From NCBI RefSeq assembly GCF_002776695.1, contig NZ_LFJC01000003.1, positions 5,653,394 through 5,717,393 on the forward strand: a DNA stretch of 64,000 bases, read 5' to 3'. Within the stretch, counting starts at the first letter, position 1; each line of letters opens with the position of its first letter. The position numbers and the translations under genes are program-made. The stretch is from Bradyrhizobium nitroreducens. Lineage in GTDB: Bacteria; Pseudomonadota; Alphaproteobacteria; Rhizobiales; Xanthobacteraceae. A model generated the notes under the pieces. It saw nothing but the letters and a program-made list of their open reading frames with translations. It was not told the origin of the DNA and searched no databases. Shown in pieces: positions 8,730-17,674 of this stretch.

Positions 8730-8758
8730 TGTCAATCGGCGTTCGACTGGGCTCTGAC
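8730..8758 (+). repeat. IS left terminal inverted repeat
   Basis: Begins TGTCAATCGGCGTTCGACTG and ends CTCTGAC. It pairs with the complement of 10394-10423; the only difference is GGG here against GGGG there. Outside the first T the flanks diverge (C against G after complementing), which fixes the element boundary. Confidence 0.85.
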
Positions 8759-8779
8759 GCAAGTTTGGTGCAGCGCCGA

Positions 8780-10335
8780 CTATTCTGCGCCGATCAACCT
8801 GGCTTGAAGCAGATCGATTTTACCGCGACCGTACATTTGACGTCGAACGAGCTTGAGGCGCGTAATCTGACCTTCGGTCTGTCCGTTCGACCATGGTGAA
8901 GTGATTGCCGCCCGTACTGCAGTCTCATCCTTCGCGACGCCGCTGGCGAACGAGGAGACGAGGCTGGCGCGAGCGCGCTCGATCCATGGGATGAAGCCCG
9001 CCTCGGTCTTGCGCCGGGTCATCAGATGGAATTCGGCGATGATCTCGCGTGCCTCGATCAGGGCTGGCACGCCAGCTTCGATCGCCGCGACCGTGACGGT
9101 CTCCGCTTTCGTGAGGAGGTCCCGCCCGATGGTCATGAGGCGAGCGATTGCTCTGGCCGACGGAATGCGCTGGAGGTTCTGTGCATCAGCCTTTTCGGCT
9201 CGTCGTCTGCGGGTCGCCCACTCGCTGATGACGCGGAGCGAGCCGCGGAAGCCACGCGCTGCTAGGCGGCGCCAGAGTTCAGCCCCGTTTCGGTAGTCGA
9301 CGCCCACTGATCATCGAGCCATGGCAAATGCAGATCCAACGAGCTTTGCCGGGTCCGAAAGACATCGGTGCGTTCGCCGCGGATCAGCTGCCGTACCAGC
9401 TTCCTGCTATGGCCAGTCTGACGCGCGATCTGCTTGATGGGTATGCCGTTCTTGGACAGTGTCAGGATGGCCGCATTGGTCTCTTCGCGTCACAAGTAGC
9501 CCTCATACTGGAGGCGCTCGGCTGCTGTCAGCAGCTGGGGATCAATCGTGGTCGCTCCGATGACGGTGCGAATCTGGCGCATCGATTTGCGGACCGCGTC
9601 AAGGAAGGCTCGACTGGCGTTCTCCATCAGATGCCAGCGGTCGGCAACCTGCACCGCGTGCGGCAAGGCTTTGGCTGCCGCTTCACCATATCCGCCGCCA
9701 CGATCGCGGGCGACGATTGCGATCGTGGGATGCGCAGCGAGCCATGCTCTGGCGGTCGCGGGCTCACGATCCGGCAGCAGGGTGACTACCCGGCGCCTTT
9801 CCAGGTTGCAGATGATGCTGGCGTATCGGTGCTTACGACGCCAGGCCCAATCATCGATGCCGATAACCTTGAGCGGGTCAGCCGGCAGACGGTGACGGCG
9901 TCGGACCACGCGCAGAAGCGTGTCCTTGCTCACCGGCAACATCAGCCGTTTTGCGAAGCCTGCCGCCGGTCGACCGCCAAGCGCCAGACCAAGGTGATGG
10001 ACGATAGAGTCCAGCCTCGCCGTGCTCCGCGCTGATGGAGCCAATATCCCGTCGGCGAAACGCTCAGTGAAGATCTGGCGTCCGCACAGGACGGCGTCGC
10101 TACGGAAGCGGCGTGCGATCACCAGGAGCTTCACGACCCGCCCCGAAAGCGGCAGATCGGTCACACGGCGCCGATAGCGGCTGTGGACACGTCGGGAAGC
10201 CGCTCCGCACGATGGACACATGCCAACGCTTCCGGACGCCCGGACCGTGATGACGGCTTTATCACCCTCGTAGCACGCACTCTCTACAACAAACCCACGC
10301 GGCACCAGACTGGAGCGGTGGAGTGCTTGCTGCAT
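8780..10335 (-). pseudogene. ISL3-family transposase, disrupted
   Basis: Reading on the minus strand from 10335, the protein has the ISL3 layout: N-terminal CPSCGA zinc knuckle with a second pair of basic residues, a helix-turn-helix region, the DDE core with IGIDDWAWRRKHRYASI and VARDRGGGYGEAA, and HAVQVADRWHLMENASRAF. At 9488-9490 a TGA interrupts the frame after LQYEGYL; it reads on as REETNAAILTLSKNGIP, so an Arg codon CGA probably became TGA. Near 9300 a one-base deletion moves the frame; the remainder (RNGAELWRRLAARGFRGSL to the end, with the SNGQTEGQ motif near the last catalytic Glu) continues to 8780. Two independent lesions make this a dead gene. Confidence 0.88.
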
Positions 10336-10393
10336 GGCGCTGATTTTCCTCCAATCAAAACGCCAGACATCCCTCGAACTGCATCAAAAGTGA

Positions 10394-10423
10394 GTCAGAG
10401 CCCCAGTCGAACGCCGATTGACA
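10394..10423 (-). repeat. IS right terminal inverted repeat
   Basis: The complement of this segment matches 8730-8758 at 29 of 30 aligned positions. The outer end is CA on the plus strand, giving the element TG...CA termini, a feature more usual for IS21-type ends than for ISL3. Confidence 0.85.
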
Positions 10424-10584
10424 CGGTCGGAAGCACCTTACTCCTGAAAGGGCTCGAAGCCGACATCTCGGTCGTCCTCAATGCCGGCGCTCTCAACGCA
10501 CGCAATCTCTACGTCGCGATGACCCGCGGATCGCGCCGGGTCTTGGTGTGCTCGCCGTCGCCAATCCTCAACCCGCCCTGGTAA
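10424..10584 (+). pseudogene. C-terminal fragment of a UvrD-family helicase
   Basis: From the IS edge a plus-strand frame reads GSTLLLKGLEADISVVLNAG, then NARNLYVAMTRGSRRVLVCS and ends shortly after in a TAA at 10582-10584. These are helicase motif V (KGLEAD) and motif VI (LYVAMTRGSRR) of the UvrD_C_2 type. Walker A, motif II and the rest are missing. The N-terminal scrap at 8697-8729 on the other side of the IS probably belongs to the same gene, so the IS replaced the middle. The stop is 8 bp from the stop of the convergent AddA-like gene. Confidence 0.7.
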
Positions 10585-10591
10585 ATCGGGG

Positions 10592-13500
10592 CTACGGCGG
10601 TTCGACCCAAGACACTTGCGCCGCCGACATGTAGACGATCGCGCCCCTCTCGGCACCCGTGACACGCAGATAGTCGCGCAGTTGCGCCACATGCGCGCCG
10701 TGTGTCGTCGCCGCGGGATTCACGTCTGACTTCCAGTCGACGACGAGTGTGATGCGCTCTCCCTCGATTGCGGCTGCGTCCGCACGACCCGCAAGAAACC
10801 GGGGCGGATTTGCCGTCCAGAGCGGGACTTCGGGCACCAGTTTCGCGAGGAAGGGCGCGAGCTCCGGCAGGACCAATGTGCTCAGCGCCGTCTCGGCCAT
10901 CTCGATCGCGTCGGGCCTTGCGGCATCCGTCGGATCATCGGATTGCAGTTGAGCAAGCAGCTCGGTCGCGCGAAGGGTCGCCTCTTCACGAAATTGCTCA
11001 AGTTCCCCCGTGAGCAGCTCTTCCATAAGCTTGTGCAGGATCGTACCTCGGAGGGCGCCCGCTCCTACAATCCGCGCCGTCACGTCGGTCGCCGCATCGA
11101 CTACGAATGCATCAACAAGGTCGGCGCTGCGATCAGCATCGCGGTCGCTCGGACGGTCCCATACGATTTGCGGTGAAGCGGCGGCCAGTCGCTGGCTTTC
11201 TGCAGCAAATACCGCCACCGTCTGATCGTTGGCGATGGGTTGCGAAGCGCTCATAACAGGCTCGGGCAACGCGTCAGCTCGGATCTCGGAAAGTCGCTTT
11301 TGCCCGAGATCCATCACCCGCGACCACGATCGCGAGGGAGCGCCAGGCAGATCAGGGATTACCAAGAGATCTCGGGCACGCGTCGTTGCGACATACCAGA
11401 GCCGCTCGCGCTGCCGCGCCTCGCGAAATTCCTCCTCTTCACGGGCGGTAGCCAGTTCGGGCGGCTCGATCCCTCCGACGATCCAGTGAATTGTATCGTC
11501 TGACTGCCTATAGACGAACTGATCCTGGGGCTTGAACTGCGTCGACGAGTTCACGGTGATGACCACGGGCCATTCCAGCCCCTTGGCGCTGTGCATGGTG
11601 ACGATCTCCACCGAGTCCTCGGACGCGTCGACTCTCCCTTCCGGATGCCGGCGCTTGCTCTGCCATCCGCGCTGGAGATCGAGCGCGAACGCGCGCAGCC
11701 CGGCAACATTGTAGGGTCTGGCGAGTTCGACGATGGCATCAAGGTTTGCGAGCGCGCGCGCGTTGCGCTGGCCATGCCGAGCCGCCATGATCACTCTCAG
11801 GTTCAGGCGCTCGATTGCGAAAGCGACGAGCTGCATCGGCGTGAGTTCGGCGGCAAGGCGATGCAGCGCCTGGAGTTTCAACAGAACATCCTTTGCGAGA
11901 GGGTTGACTACCTCGTCCGCTGAGGTCCGCAACTGGAAGCGCCGGCGCCCGTCTTGGTCAGGCGAGAGAGCCGCCGTAATATCAAGAAGGTCTTCATCGG
12001 TGAGTCCGACAACAGGACCTCGCATGAGCGCGCCGAAAGCCAGAGTGTCGAGCGGGTCGGCCAGCGCACGAACCAAGACGAGCATGTCCTGAAGCTCCTG
12101 GCGCCGGAAGAGCGCGTGACCTGCCTGGGAGGCGACCGCGATGCGTTGCGCTTCGAGGGCGCGTTCGTAACGCCAGAGATCGGTGTGCGTAGGAGCAAGT
12201 AGCGCTATGTCGCCTGCGCGCAAGTATCGCTCAGTTCCATCCGGATGCTGGATTTTCAGGGCGCCGATCAGGCGCGCGCACAGCTTGGCAACAGCTTCCG
12301 CCTCCGCTTCGCGCTGTTCCTCCGCGTTGGCATCACGTGGAACATGGATCGTCAGCTTCGCCGCCGCACTGACCGGCAGTGGCGGCAGCGTAAGAGTCGG
12401 TGTGAGCGGGACGAAACCCGGCTGTCCCGCCTTTCCAAGAACGTCGCTGAACACGTGGTTGACGTGCGTGATGACGTCCGGCCGGGATCTGAAATTCGCA
12501 GTGATAGAAAGTACGCAGCCATTGCCGGCCTTTCCAAGTACGGACTTCGCGAGGGCGTAAGACTCAATGTCAGCACCGCGAAATCGATAGATCGCCTGTT
12601 TGGGGTCTCCTACCAAAAAGAGCGCTCCAGGGCGCAAGCCTGCGCTGCTCCAAGTCGCAGGCTGCGAACGCGCAGCAAGGCAGAAGACGATTTCCGCCTG
12701 CACGGGATCAGTATCCTGGAATTCATCGACCAGCAGGTAGGCATACCGGCCGGCGAGCCAAGCGCGAATATCGGGGTTCTCGCAAACAAGCGCCCGCGCC
12801 TGACGTAGCAAGTCGTCGAAATCGAGAACGGCCGCCTCTCGCTTGCGCCGGTCGTAGGCCTCGATCACCCCGGTCAGATGCGCAGCCAATTCATGTGCCA
12901 GACCTTGCGCAATGCAGCCAATCAACGTTCGATACGCGGCGCGAACCGTCTCGTAGTGTGCGACCGCTTCATTTGCGCGACGCCGTCCATCCGTCTCGCC
13001 AAGACTTTGCTTCCAAGCGCGCATCCTGTCATAAGGCAGCAAGTCGATGCTTCTTTGCCGCATCATGCTGACACGGGGCGGCTGGGTCAGGCGCCACAAC
13101 GCGGAAAAACCCGCGGCGTCGTGATCGCCAGCGAAGAACGAAGCAAGGCGTTCAAGATCCGCGATGAGATCTGCCGTCCACTGCTCTCCTGGTCCCGCGA
13201 CATGCCAGCGGGCAAATGCAGAGACGGCTTCTGCGAAAGTGTTGTCCGGGCGAGTTGAGAAATCCGGCGCCGGCACGGTCGCGCTGCGATGCTCTCGCCG
13301 GAGGATGGCAAGTTCGCGGACCCGCTCAACCACCCCCAACGGGTCATCCTTGGCAAGGACACCGATGGGACCGCCGTCTATTTCGTCAGAGACCAGCATC
13401 TCCTTCAGCCAATTCGCGAGCACTTCGTCAAAGAGTGCATTGGCAATGATCGCGTCCACAACACGCGAACCGGGATCGAGGCCCACGTCTATCCCGTGCG

Positions 13501-13873
13501 AACGAAGAATTCCTTGGCAAAACCCGTGGATGGTCGTGGCGGTGATTTCTCCGATGCGTGGTGCTGCCTCATCAAGATGCGCCCGCTCTGCTGGGTCTAA
13601 CGGCAGTGAGAGAATTCCGGCAAGTGCGGGCGGAGTCCTTCCGTGGCGAAGCTCCTCGACCGTCCAGCGTATCCGCGCCTCCAGCTCGCTCGCCGCCGGT
13701 TCGGTGAAGGTGATCGCTGCAATCTTTGAAGGATCAATCCCGCTTGCGATCATCATCGCGACGCGCGCGGCCATCAATGACGTCTTGCCAGTGCCAGCCG
13801 CAGCCTCGACCAGCATGTTGGTCTCAAAATCAGTGAGCGCGCGTCTGCGGGCATCGAGGTCAGGCACGCTCAC
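10592..13873 (-). CDS. AddA/RecB-like helicase-nuclease
   Basis: 1093 residues. SF1 helicase motifs in order: VEAAAGTGKTSLMAARV (Walker A, 24-31), ITFTEPAASELEARIR, TIHGFCQGILR, YLLVDEFQDTDPVQ (motif II), FLVGDPKQAIYRFRGAD (motif III), MHSAKGLEWPVVI (V) and RLWYVATTRARDLLVIP (VI). The C-terminal domain is a RecB-type nuclease: RADAAAIEG, VVDWKSD (D-x-K) and QLRDYLRV. This is the AddA layout: a 3'-5' helicase with a nuclease that resects DNA ends. It overlaps the AddB-like gene by 4 bases. It is a little shorter than the typical alphaproteobacterial AddA, and the genome should have its own addAB elsewhere, so this is likely an accessory paralogue. Confidence 0.85.
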   Translation of the reverse strand: MSVPDLDARRRALTDFETNMLVEAAAGTGKTSLMAARVAMMIASGIDPSKIAAITFTEPAASELEARIRWTVEELRHGRTPPALAGILSLPLDPAERAHLDEAAPRIGEITATTIHGFCQGILRSHGIDVGLDPGSRVVDAIIANALFDEVLANWLKEMLVSDEIDGGPIGVLAKDDPLGVVERVRELAILRREHRSATVPAPDFSTRPDNTFAEAVSAFARWHVAGPGEQWTADLIADLERLASFFAGDHDAAGFSALWRLTQPPRVSMMRQRSIDLLPYDRMRAWKQSLGETDGRRRANEAVAHYETVRAAYRTLIGCIAQGLAHELAAHLTGVIEAYDRRKREAAVLDFDDLLRQARALVCENPDIRAWLAGRYAYLLVDEFQDTDPVQAEIVFCLAARSQPATWSSAGLRPGALFLVGDPKQAIYRFRGADIESYALAKSVLGKAGNGCVLSITANFRSRPDVITHVNHVFSDVLGKAGQPGFVPLTPTLTLPPLPVSAAAKLTIHVPRDANAEEQREAEAEAVAKLCARLIGALKIQHPDGTERYLRAGDIALLAPTHTDLWRYERALEAQRIAVASQAGHALFRRQELQDMLVLVRALADPLDTLAFGALMRGPVVGLTDEDLLDITAALSPDQDGRRRFQLRTSADEVVNPLAKDVLLKLQALHRLAAELTPMQLVAFAIERLNLRVIMAARHGQRNARALANLDAIVELARPYNVAGLRAFALDLQRGWQSKRRHPEGRVDASEDSVEIVTMHSAKGLEWPVVITVNSSTQFKPQDQFVYRQSDDTIHWIVGGIEPPELATAREEEEFREARQRERLWYVATTRARDLLVIPDLPGAPSRSWSRVMDLGQKRLSEIRADALPEPVMSASQPIANDQTVAVFAAESQRLAAASPQIVWDRPSDRDADRSADLVDAFVVDAATDVTARIVGAGALRGTILHKLMEELLTGELEQFREEATLRATELLAQLQSDDPTDAARPDAIEMAETALSTLVLPELAPFLAKLVPEVPLWTANPPRFLAGRADAAAIEGERITLVVDWKSDVNPAATTHGAHVAQLRDYLRVTGAERGAIVYMSAAQVSWVEPP

Positions 13874-16482
13874 GGGCTACTCCAAAGTTTGTCTAGCGCG
13901 CTGTTCGCTCCAGCAAATAGACGTCGCTTTACGCGACGGTAAGAATCGAGCTCGGCTGGCAGGGCGATAGCAAGCGGATCAAAGAATACAGGCGCAGGCC
14001 CTGGCGCAATCTGGCCATTGCGTTGCAGCTGAACGCCGGCCGCCGTGAATGCGACCGCCTGGTCAATCGCCTTCTCAAGTTCCTCGTTCGTAAGGCTTAA
14101 AGTCCGCGCCGGGTCGTGCTTTAGGTAAGTCAATTGCGAGCTCACGCTCCGAACATCAGCAAGGAGAGACCGCACGGCGAGGCCGTAGAAGACACGCTGG
14201 AGTTCTGCGCCACGATCGAACACGACTGGCTTCTTCCGCTCGGGCGCCGTCCCAACTTTATAGTCCGTGACGACTGCCGCGCCGCGTGCCGCGTCTTCGT
14301 CAAGGCGATCAATTCGTCCACGGAAGACAATTCCGGTCTTTCCGATCTGGACCGGTGAGAGTGTGGTCCACGGATGAGGTCCGTCATTGGGCTCGCCAAA
14401 AGAAAGCTCGGTCCAGCTCCTGCCGCGCGGTTCATCGATTGCATCTTTGAGTCCTTGCAGCGCTCGCTCGCGTGCCATCTCCACTGTATGACGCCAGAGA
14501 AGCCCTGGTGGAACGGCTCTGGTGATTAGCCAGCTTTCGGTAAGAAGGGCGGCCTCTCGATCTAGGGCAATCTCAATCTCATCGATGTTTTTTGGCGCGC
14601 CATTCCGCAACACGCCCGCGATAAGAGCGTGAACGAGCTCGCCGAAGGCGCGATGGTTTAGAGCGAGGGGCTGAGGGTCTAGATTTGGCTCGCGCCAGTG
14701 AAGGGCGTACTCCCAGACGAACCCCAACGGATCGCATAGAAGGCGATGGAGAGAGGTCGTGGATTGGACTTCGGAAAGGGCATCGACAACGAGCGGGTGG
14801 TTGGCACGAACCTTCCCATCATGAGCCGTGTGTTGCTCACCATCCCACCATGCGCGCCAACACGCACGACTCGCACGCACTTGGGGATCTTTGCCGGCGT
14901 CGCCAGGTCTGGCGTACAGACGATCGCTTTCGCTGAAAGCATGCGGGGGTATCGCGCTCCGCCCGACGACACGTTCTGCTTTTCTCGGCCACAATGTGCT
15001 GGCTGCTTGTAGAGATCCAGTCGCACTCCGATGGGCGCGTGACAGCGAGTAGTTGGTCGATTGGCCGACAATGATGTCATGCGTCATCCGGTCAATTTCG
15101 GCTGCTTCAGCGGACGGAAGTCGTAATTGCCCAAGCAGATGTTGCGGTAGCAACGCGTTTTCGTTCGACCGCCTGGGCCACGCGTTCGCATCCAGCCCGA
15201 CGAGGCGAACATATGCGCGCGGGGCCGCCGCCACGTGACGGGCGGGTCCCCAGGCGATAGAATTTCCCGGCTCGCGTCCGTCGGCAACGCGAAGAGCCTG
15301 CAAGGAGAGCTCGATTGCCTGTGGGGGCGCCATGCGCAAAGCATCCCGCCACAGGCTCAGCGCCGGCCCATTCAAAAGACTGCGCCCTACTCCCTCTGCC
15401 GACGCAATCCCGCCGGCCAAGTCTTCAAGAATCGGCAACAATGTCCGTTCCGCAAGGTCACCGTTTGCCCTTTCGTCTCGAGTTTGCTCCAGAACATGCC
15501 GCCAAAGGGTCGGACTGGTCAGCGCCGCGCTTCGCCGCAAGCCTTTAGCCCAGTCGCTGGGCACGTTTTCCTTGGCTGGGCTGCGCGGCAGCCGGGCAAA
15601 CAGGAGCCTCACGCGTTCCTGAGACAGCCCACGTAGCAGGATGTCCGCGAGTGCAGCGCAGGCCTGCCCTTCACGGGTCGCTAGCGCCGGAATGCCGTGC
15701 GTGAAATGCACGGGCATACCTGCCTCGCGCGAGAGAACCAGAAACGCATCGTCCCAAGCCGACGGCGAGGCAGCCGAAATGGCGACCTCGTGGGGAGCGG
15801 CTTTTCCGTCCGCCACAAGCGCGCGCGCCCAACGCAATGATTCCCGCACTTCGTTTCGTGGATCGGCACAGAGATCTGCGGAGCCAAGCAATGCTGTGCC
15901 AGATGGGCGCGTTTGGGTCTCCCCAGAGAACCAGTCGCGCCGACTATGCTGCGATGCAATCCATCGCACCGGCACGACATCGCAGAGCGCCTGAATGAGC
16001 GGATACCAAACGGCTTGGATATTGGCGACGTCTTGAATAGTGACGGCGCCGAGTACTTTTGGAGCGAAACGAAGTCGCGCCAGGGCAGCTTTGACCAAAT
16101 CGGGAGGCGTCAGCATTCCAGACGGCAGTTCGTCTCGGACGCGGCGTTCGAGCAACACAAAGTCCCTAAGGCGGGCATTGTCGGGCAAAGAAGCCGGGGC
16201 CTCCATGTCCCACCAGTCCCGGAGCGCCGATAGCGCAGCGGCGGGCAACCCGGGCAGTTCGGAAACCTTGCCAATGTCCTCGTATCCGCCCGCCTCGAGC
16301 GCCTGCCTGATAGCCAGATTCAGGACCTCGTGCGAGGCTGCCGACACGAAGCCGCCGGCAAGGCGTGCGGCGAGAAGCGGCAGCGTCAGGACCTGCCGAC
16401 CCGTGGCCCCTTCGCGAGCCGCATCAAGGCGCCGCATTCGCAGCGCTAAAGGCCCATCGACGACTACAGTATGGATTAGCAT
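13870..16482 (-). CDS. AddB-like PD-(D/E)XK nuclease with degenerate helicase
   Basis: 870 residues. No intact Walker A motif is visible; the N-terminal 500 residues look like the inactivated helicase scaffold seen in AddB. The C-terminal 250 residues hold a RecB-family nuclease: FGELVHALIAGVLR, FRGRIDRLDED (Asp), VVTDYKVG (D-x-K) and the QxxxY-type helix ELQRVFYGLAVRSL. Pairs with the AddA-like gene through a 4-base overlap; the two should form one end-processing complex. Alphaproteobacterial AddB is usually about 1000 residues, so this is a compact version. A palindrome at 16507-16529 lies just upstream and could bear its promoter or operator. Confidence 0.78.
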   Translation of the reverse strand: MLIHTVVVDGPLALRMRRLDAAREGATGRQVLTLPLLAARLAGGFVSAASHEVLNLAIRQALEAGGYEDIGKVSELPGLPAAALSALRDWWDMEAPASLPDNARLRDFVLLERRVRDELPSGMLTPPDLVKAALARLRFAPKVLGAVTIQDVANIQAVWYPLIQALCDVVPVRWIASQHSRRDWFSGETQTRPSGTALLGSADLCADPRNEVRESLRWARALVADGKAAPHEVAISAASPSAWDDAFLVLSREAGMPVHFTHGIPALATREGQACAALADILLRGLSQERVRLLFARLPRSPAKENVPSDWAKGLRRSAALTSPTLWRHVLEQTRDERANGDLAERTLLPILEDLAGGIASAEGVGRSLLNGPALSLWRDALRMAPPQAIELSLQALRVADGREPGNSIAWGPARHVAAAPRAYVRLVGLDANAWPRRSNENALLPQHLLGQLRLPSAEAAEIDRMTHDIIVGQSTNYSLSRAHRSATGSLQAASTLWPRKAERVVGRSAIPPHAFSESDRLYARPGDAGKDPQVRASRACWRAWWDGEQHTAHDGKVRANHPLVVDALSEVQSTTSLHRLLCDPLGFVWEYALHWREPNLDPQPLALNHRAFGELVHALIAGVLRNGAPKNIDEIEIALDREAALLTESWLITRAVPPGLLWRHTVEMARERALQGLKDAIDEPRGRSWTELSFGEPNDGPHPWTTLSPVQIGKTGIVFRGRIDRLDEDAARGAAVVTDYKVGTAPERKKPVVFDRGAELQRVFYGLAVRSLLADVRSVSSQLTYLKHDPARTLSLTNEELEKAIDQAVAFTAAGVQLQRNGQIAPGPAPVFFDPLAIALPAELDSYRRVKRRLFAGANSALDKLWSSP

Positions 16483-16506
16483 TTCGCGCCCTATCGCCGG
16501 ACTGAA

Positions 16507-16529
16507 GGCAGCGATACCCGATCGCTGCC
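16507..16529. repeat. Perfect 9-bp inverted repeat upstream of the AddB-like gene
   Basis: GGCAGCGAT, five bases, ATCGCTGCC. It lies in the 85-bp gap between the AddB-like start (16482) and the stop of the upstream gene (16568). There is no T run on either strand, so an operator or a weak Rho-type stem are both possible. Confidence 0.5.
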
Positions 16530-16567
16530 GAAATCGCGAATCCTAAGGGCGACGCAATTCCCGCCGT

Positions 16568-17674
16568 CTAACGTGTCGCCGCTATCGCGTCAGCCATCTC
16601 GTCGACGGTCTTCTTGAAGTGCGCCGGATCGTTCAGGGCGGCCTTCGCCGCTTCTGCCCATTCCGATCTTGTCGACATCCACCCGACCATCCTCCCCGCA
16701 TCGATCCCGCGGTTTCGGGCGAGATAGGGTGACAAGATCTTAGCCGGCACCGATTCGCGCAGTAAGTCGGCGCTCTCTGGATGGATCATTTTAAACACGC
16801 GCCAAGCCCGGGAAACGGCAACCAGTTCTCCATTCTCTGCAAGTTTGGACAACAGTTCGAGGATTGGCCCAGGCGGTGTGATTTGTGTCTCCGAACCTTT
16901 GTCGGCGACGGCTTCCGCTACACGCGTAGGCTGCTCAATTCCGGTTGCGGAGAGCGCCACGGCGAGCGCTTCCACTGCCTCGTCGCCTCCGACGCCAGCG
17001 AAATACTGTGCGCGGTCGGTGAACCCTCTGGCCGCGTGCGCAGCGACCTCGTCCTTGTCCGCCGGCAGGACCCGCAGGATGCCATCTTCGTATTCGAATA
17101 TGCCGGCCGCCACGAGGGAGGCGAAATCCTTCTCGAACCGAGGATGCTCCGCATCGACGCCGAAAAGACTTGCGGTGTCGCCGGAAACGACGAGCGCTAA
17201 GGTGTCCGGCTCGAGCTGCGGGATCAATCTCTTGCTGCCTTTTCCTCCGAGCAAGAGAGAGACGACCATCGATTCCCGCAACCGCTGTCCTGCACCGGAG
17301 CCAGGCCGAAGCAGAGCGGACTTGCTTCGGTGAATGACGGACGATGAAAAAACGTAGGGCACGACGGCGCGGTAGTAGTTGTGCGAGAGTCCGTCGCCGT
17401 CCGATATCTCCAGTTTCCCCTCGTCCAACCAAAACAATGCTGGGATCCAACATGGCTGGGGCAGAAACGCGATCAGCCTCCGGCGAAATGCGCCAGGATC
17501 GACGGGCCGTTCCGCCCCTGCCAACGATCTGCTGAGGTCGTGCCAATCTCGAAAGCCGCCCGCGATCGCGGCGGCTTGCTGGCAACGATTTAGCGGAAAA
17601 ATGATCCCGCTGTCGTCGAATAAAGATTTGAGGTTCTTAGCGAATTTCTTCGCGCCTTCGAGGGTCGAGAACAT
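16568..17674 (-). CDS. Hypothetical protein with DWHDL helical N-terminus
   Basis: About 368 residues, function unknown. The N-terminal 45 residues (AKKFAKNLKSLF, then LNRCQQAAAIAGGFRDWHDLS) resemble the short helical module that starts several glyoxalase-superfamily-like and other rhizobial proteins, ending in a DWxxL motif. The rest is mixed alpha/beta with no motif I can name, and no membrane segment. The start at 17674 is chosen because AAGGA lies 7 bases upstream; longer readings start at 17689 or 17722. It is upstream of the AddAB-like pair on the same strand with an 85-bp gap, so it may or may not be in that operon. Confidence 0.55.
   Translation of the reverse strand: MFSTLEGAKKFAKNLKSLFDDSGIIFPLNRCQQAAAIAGGFRDWHDLSRSLAGAERPVDPGAFRRRLIAFLPQPCWIPALFWLDEGKLEISDGDGLSHNYYRAVVPYVFSSSVIHRSKSALLRPGSGAGQRLRESMVVSLLLGGKGSKRLIPQLEPDTLALVVSGDTASLFGVDAEHPRFEKDFASLVAAGIFEYEDGILRVLPADKDEVAAHAARGFTDRAQYFAGVGGDEAVEALAVALSATGIEQPTRVAEAVADKGSETQITPPGPILELLSKLAENGELVAVSRAWRVFKMIHPESADLLRESVPAKILSPYLARNRGIDAGRMVGWMSTRSEWAEAAKAALNDPAHFKKTVDEMADAIAATR

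Larger units (their letters stand above)
8730..10423. mobile_element. Insertion sequence, about 1.69 kb, inactive (ISL3-type transposase)
   Basis: Bounded by near-perfect inverted repeats: 8730-8758 on the left and the complement of 10394-10423 on the right, 29 of 30 positions with one single-base gap. The ends begin TG and finish CA. The element encodes one minus-strand ISL3-family transposase that carries a stop and a frameshift, so it cannot move by itself. The flanks (CTATTGCC left, CGGTCGGA right) show no target duplication, and the two flanks appear to belong to opposite ends of one helicase gene. That suggests deletion between two copies rather than a simple insertion. Confidence 0.8.

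Noticed and set aside
9328..10035. Plus-strand ORF of 235 codons inside the IS
   Set aside because: Antisense to the transposase DDE core; its protein has no recognisable motif.
12245..12808. Plus-strand ORF of 187 codons inside the AddA-like gene
   Set aside because: It is antisense to conserved helicase motifs, has no family pattern and no ribosome-binding site.
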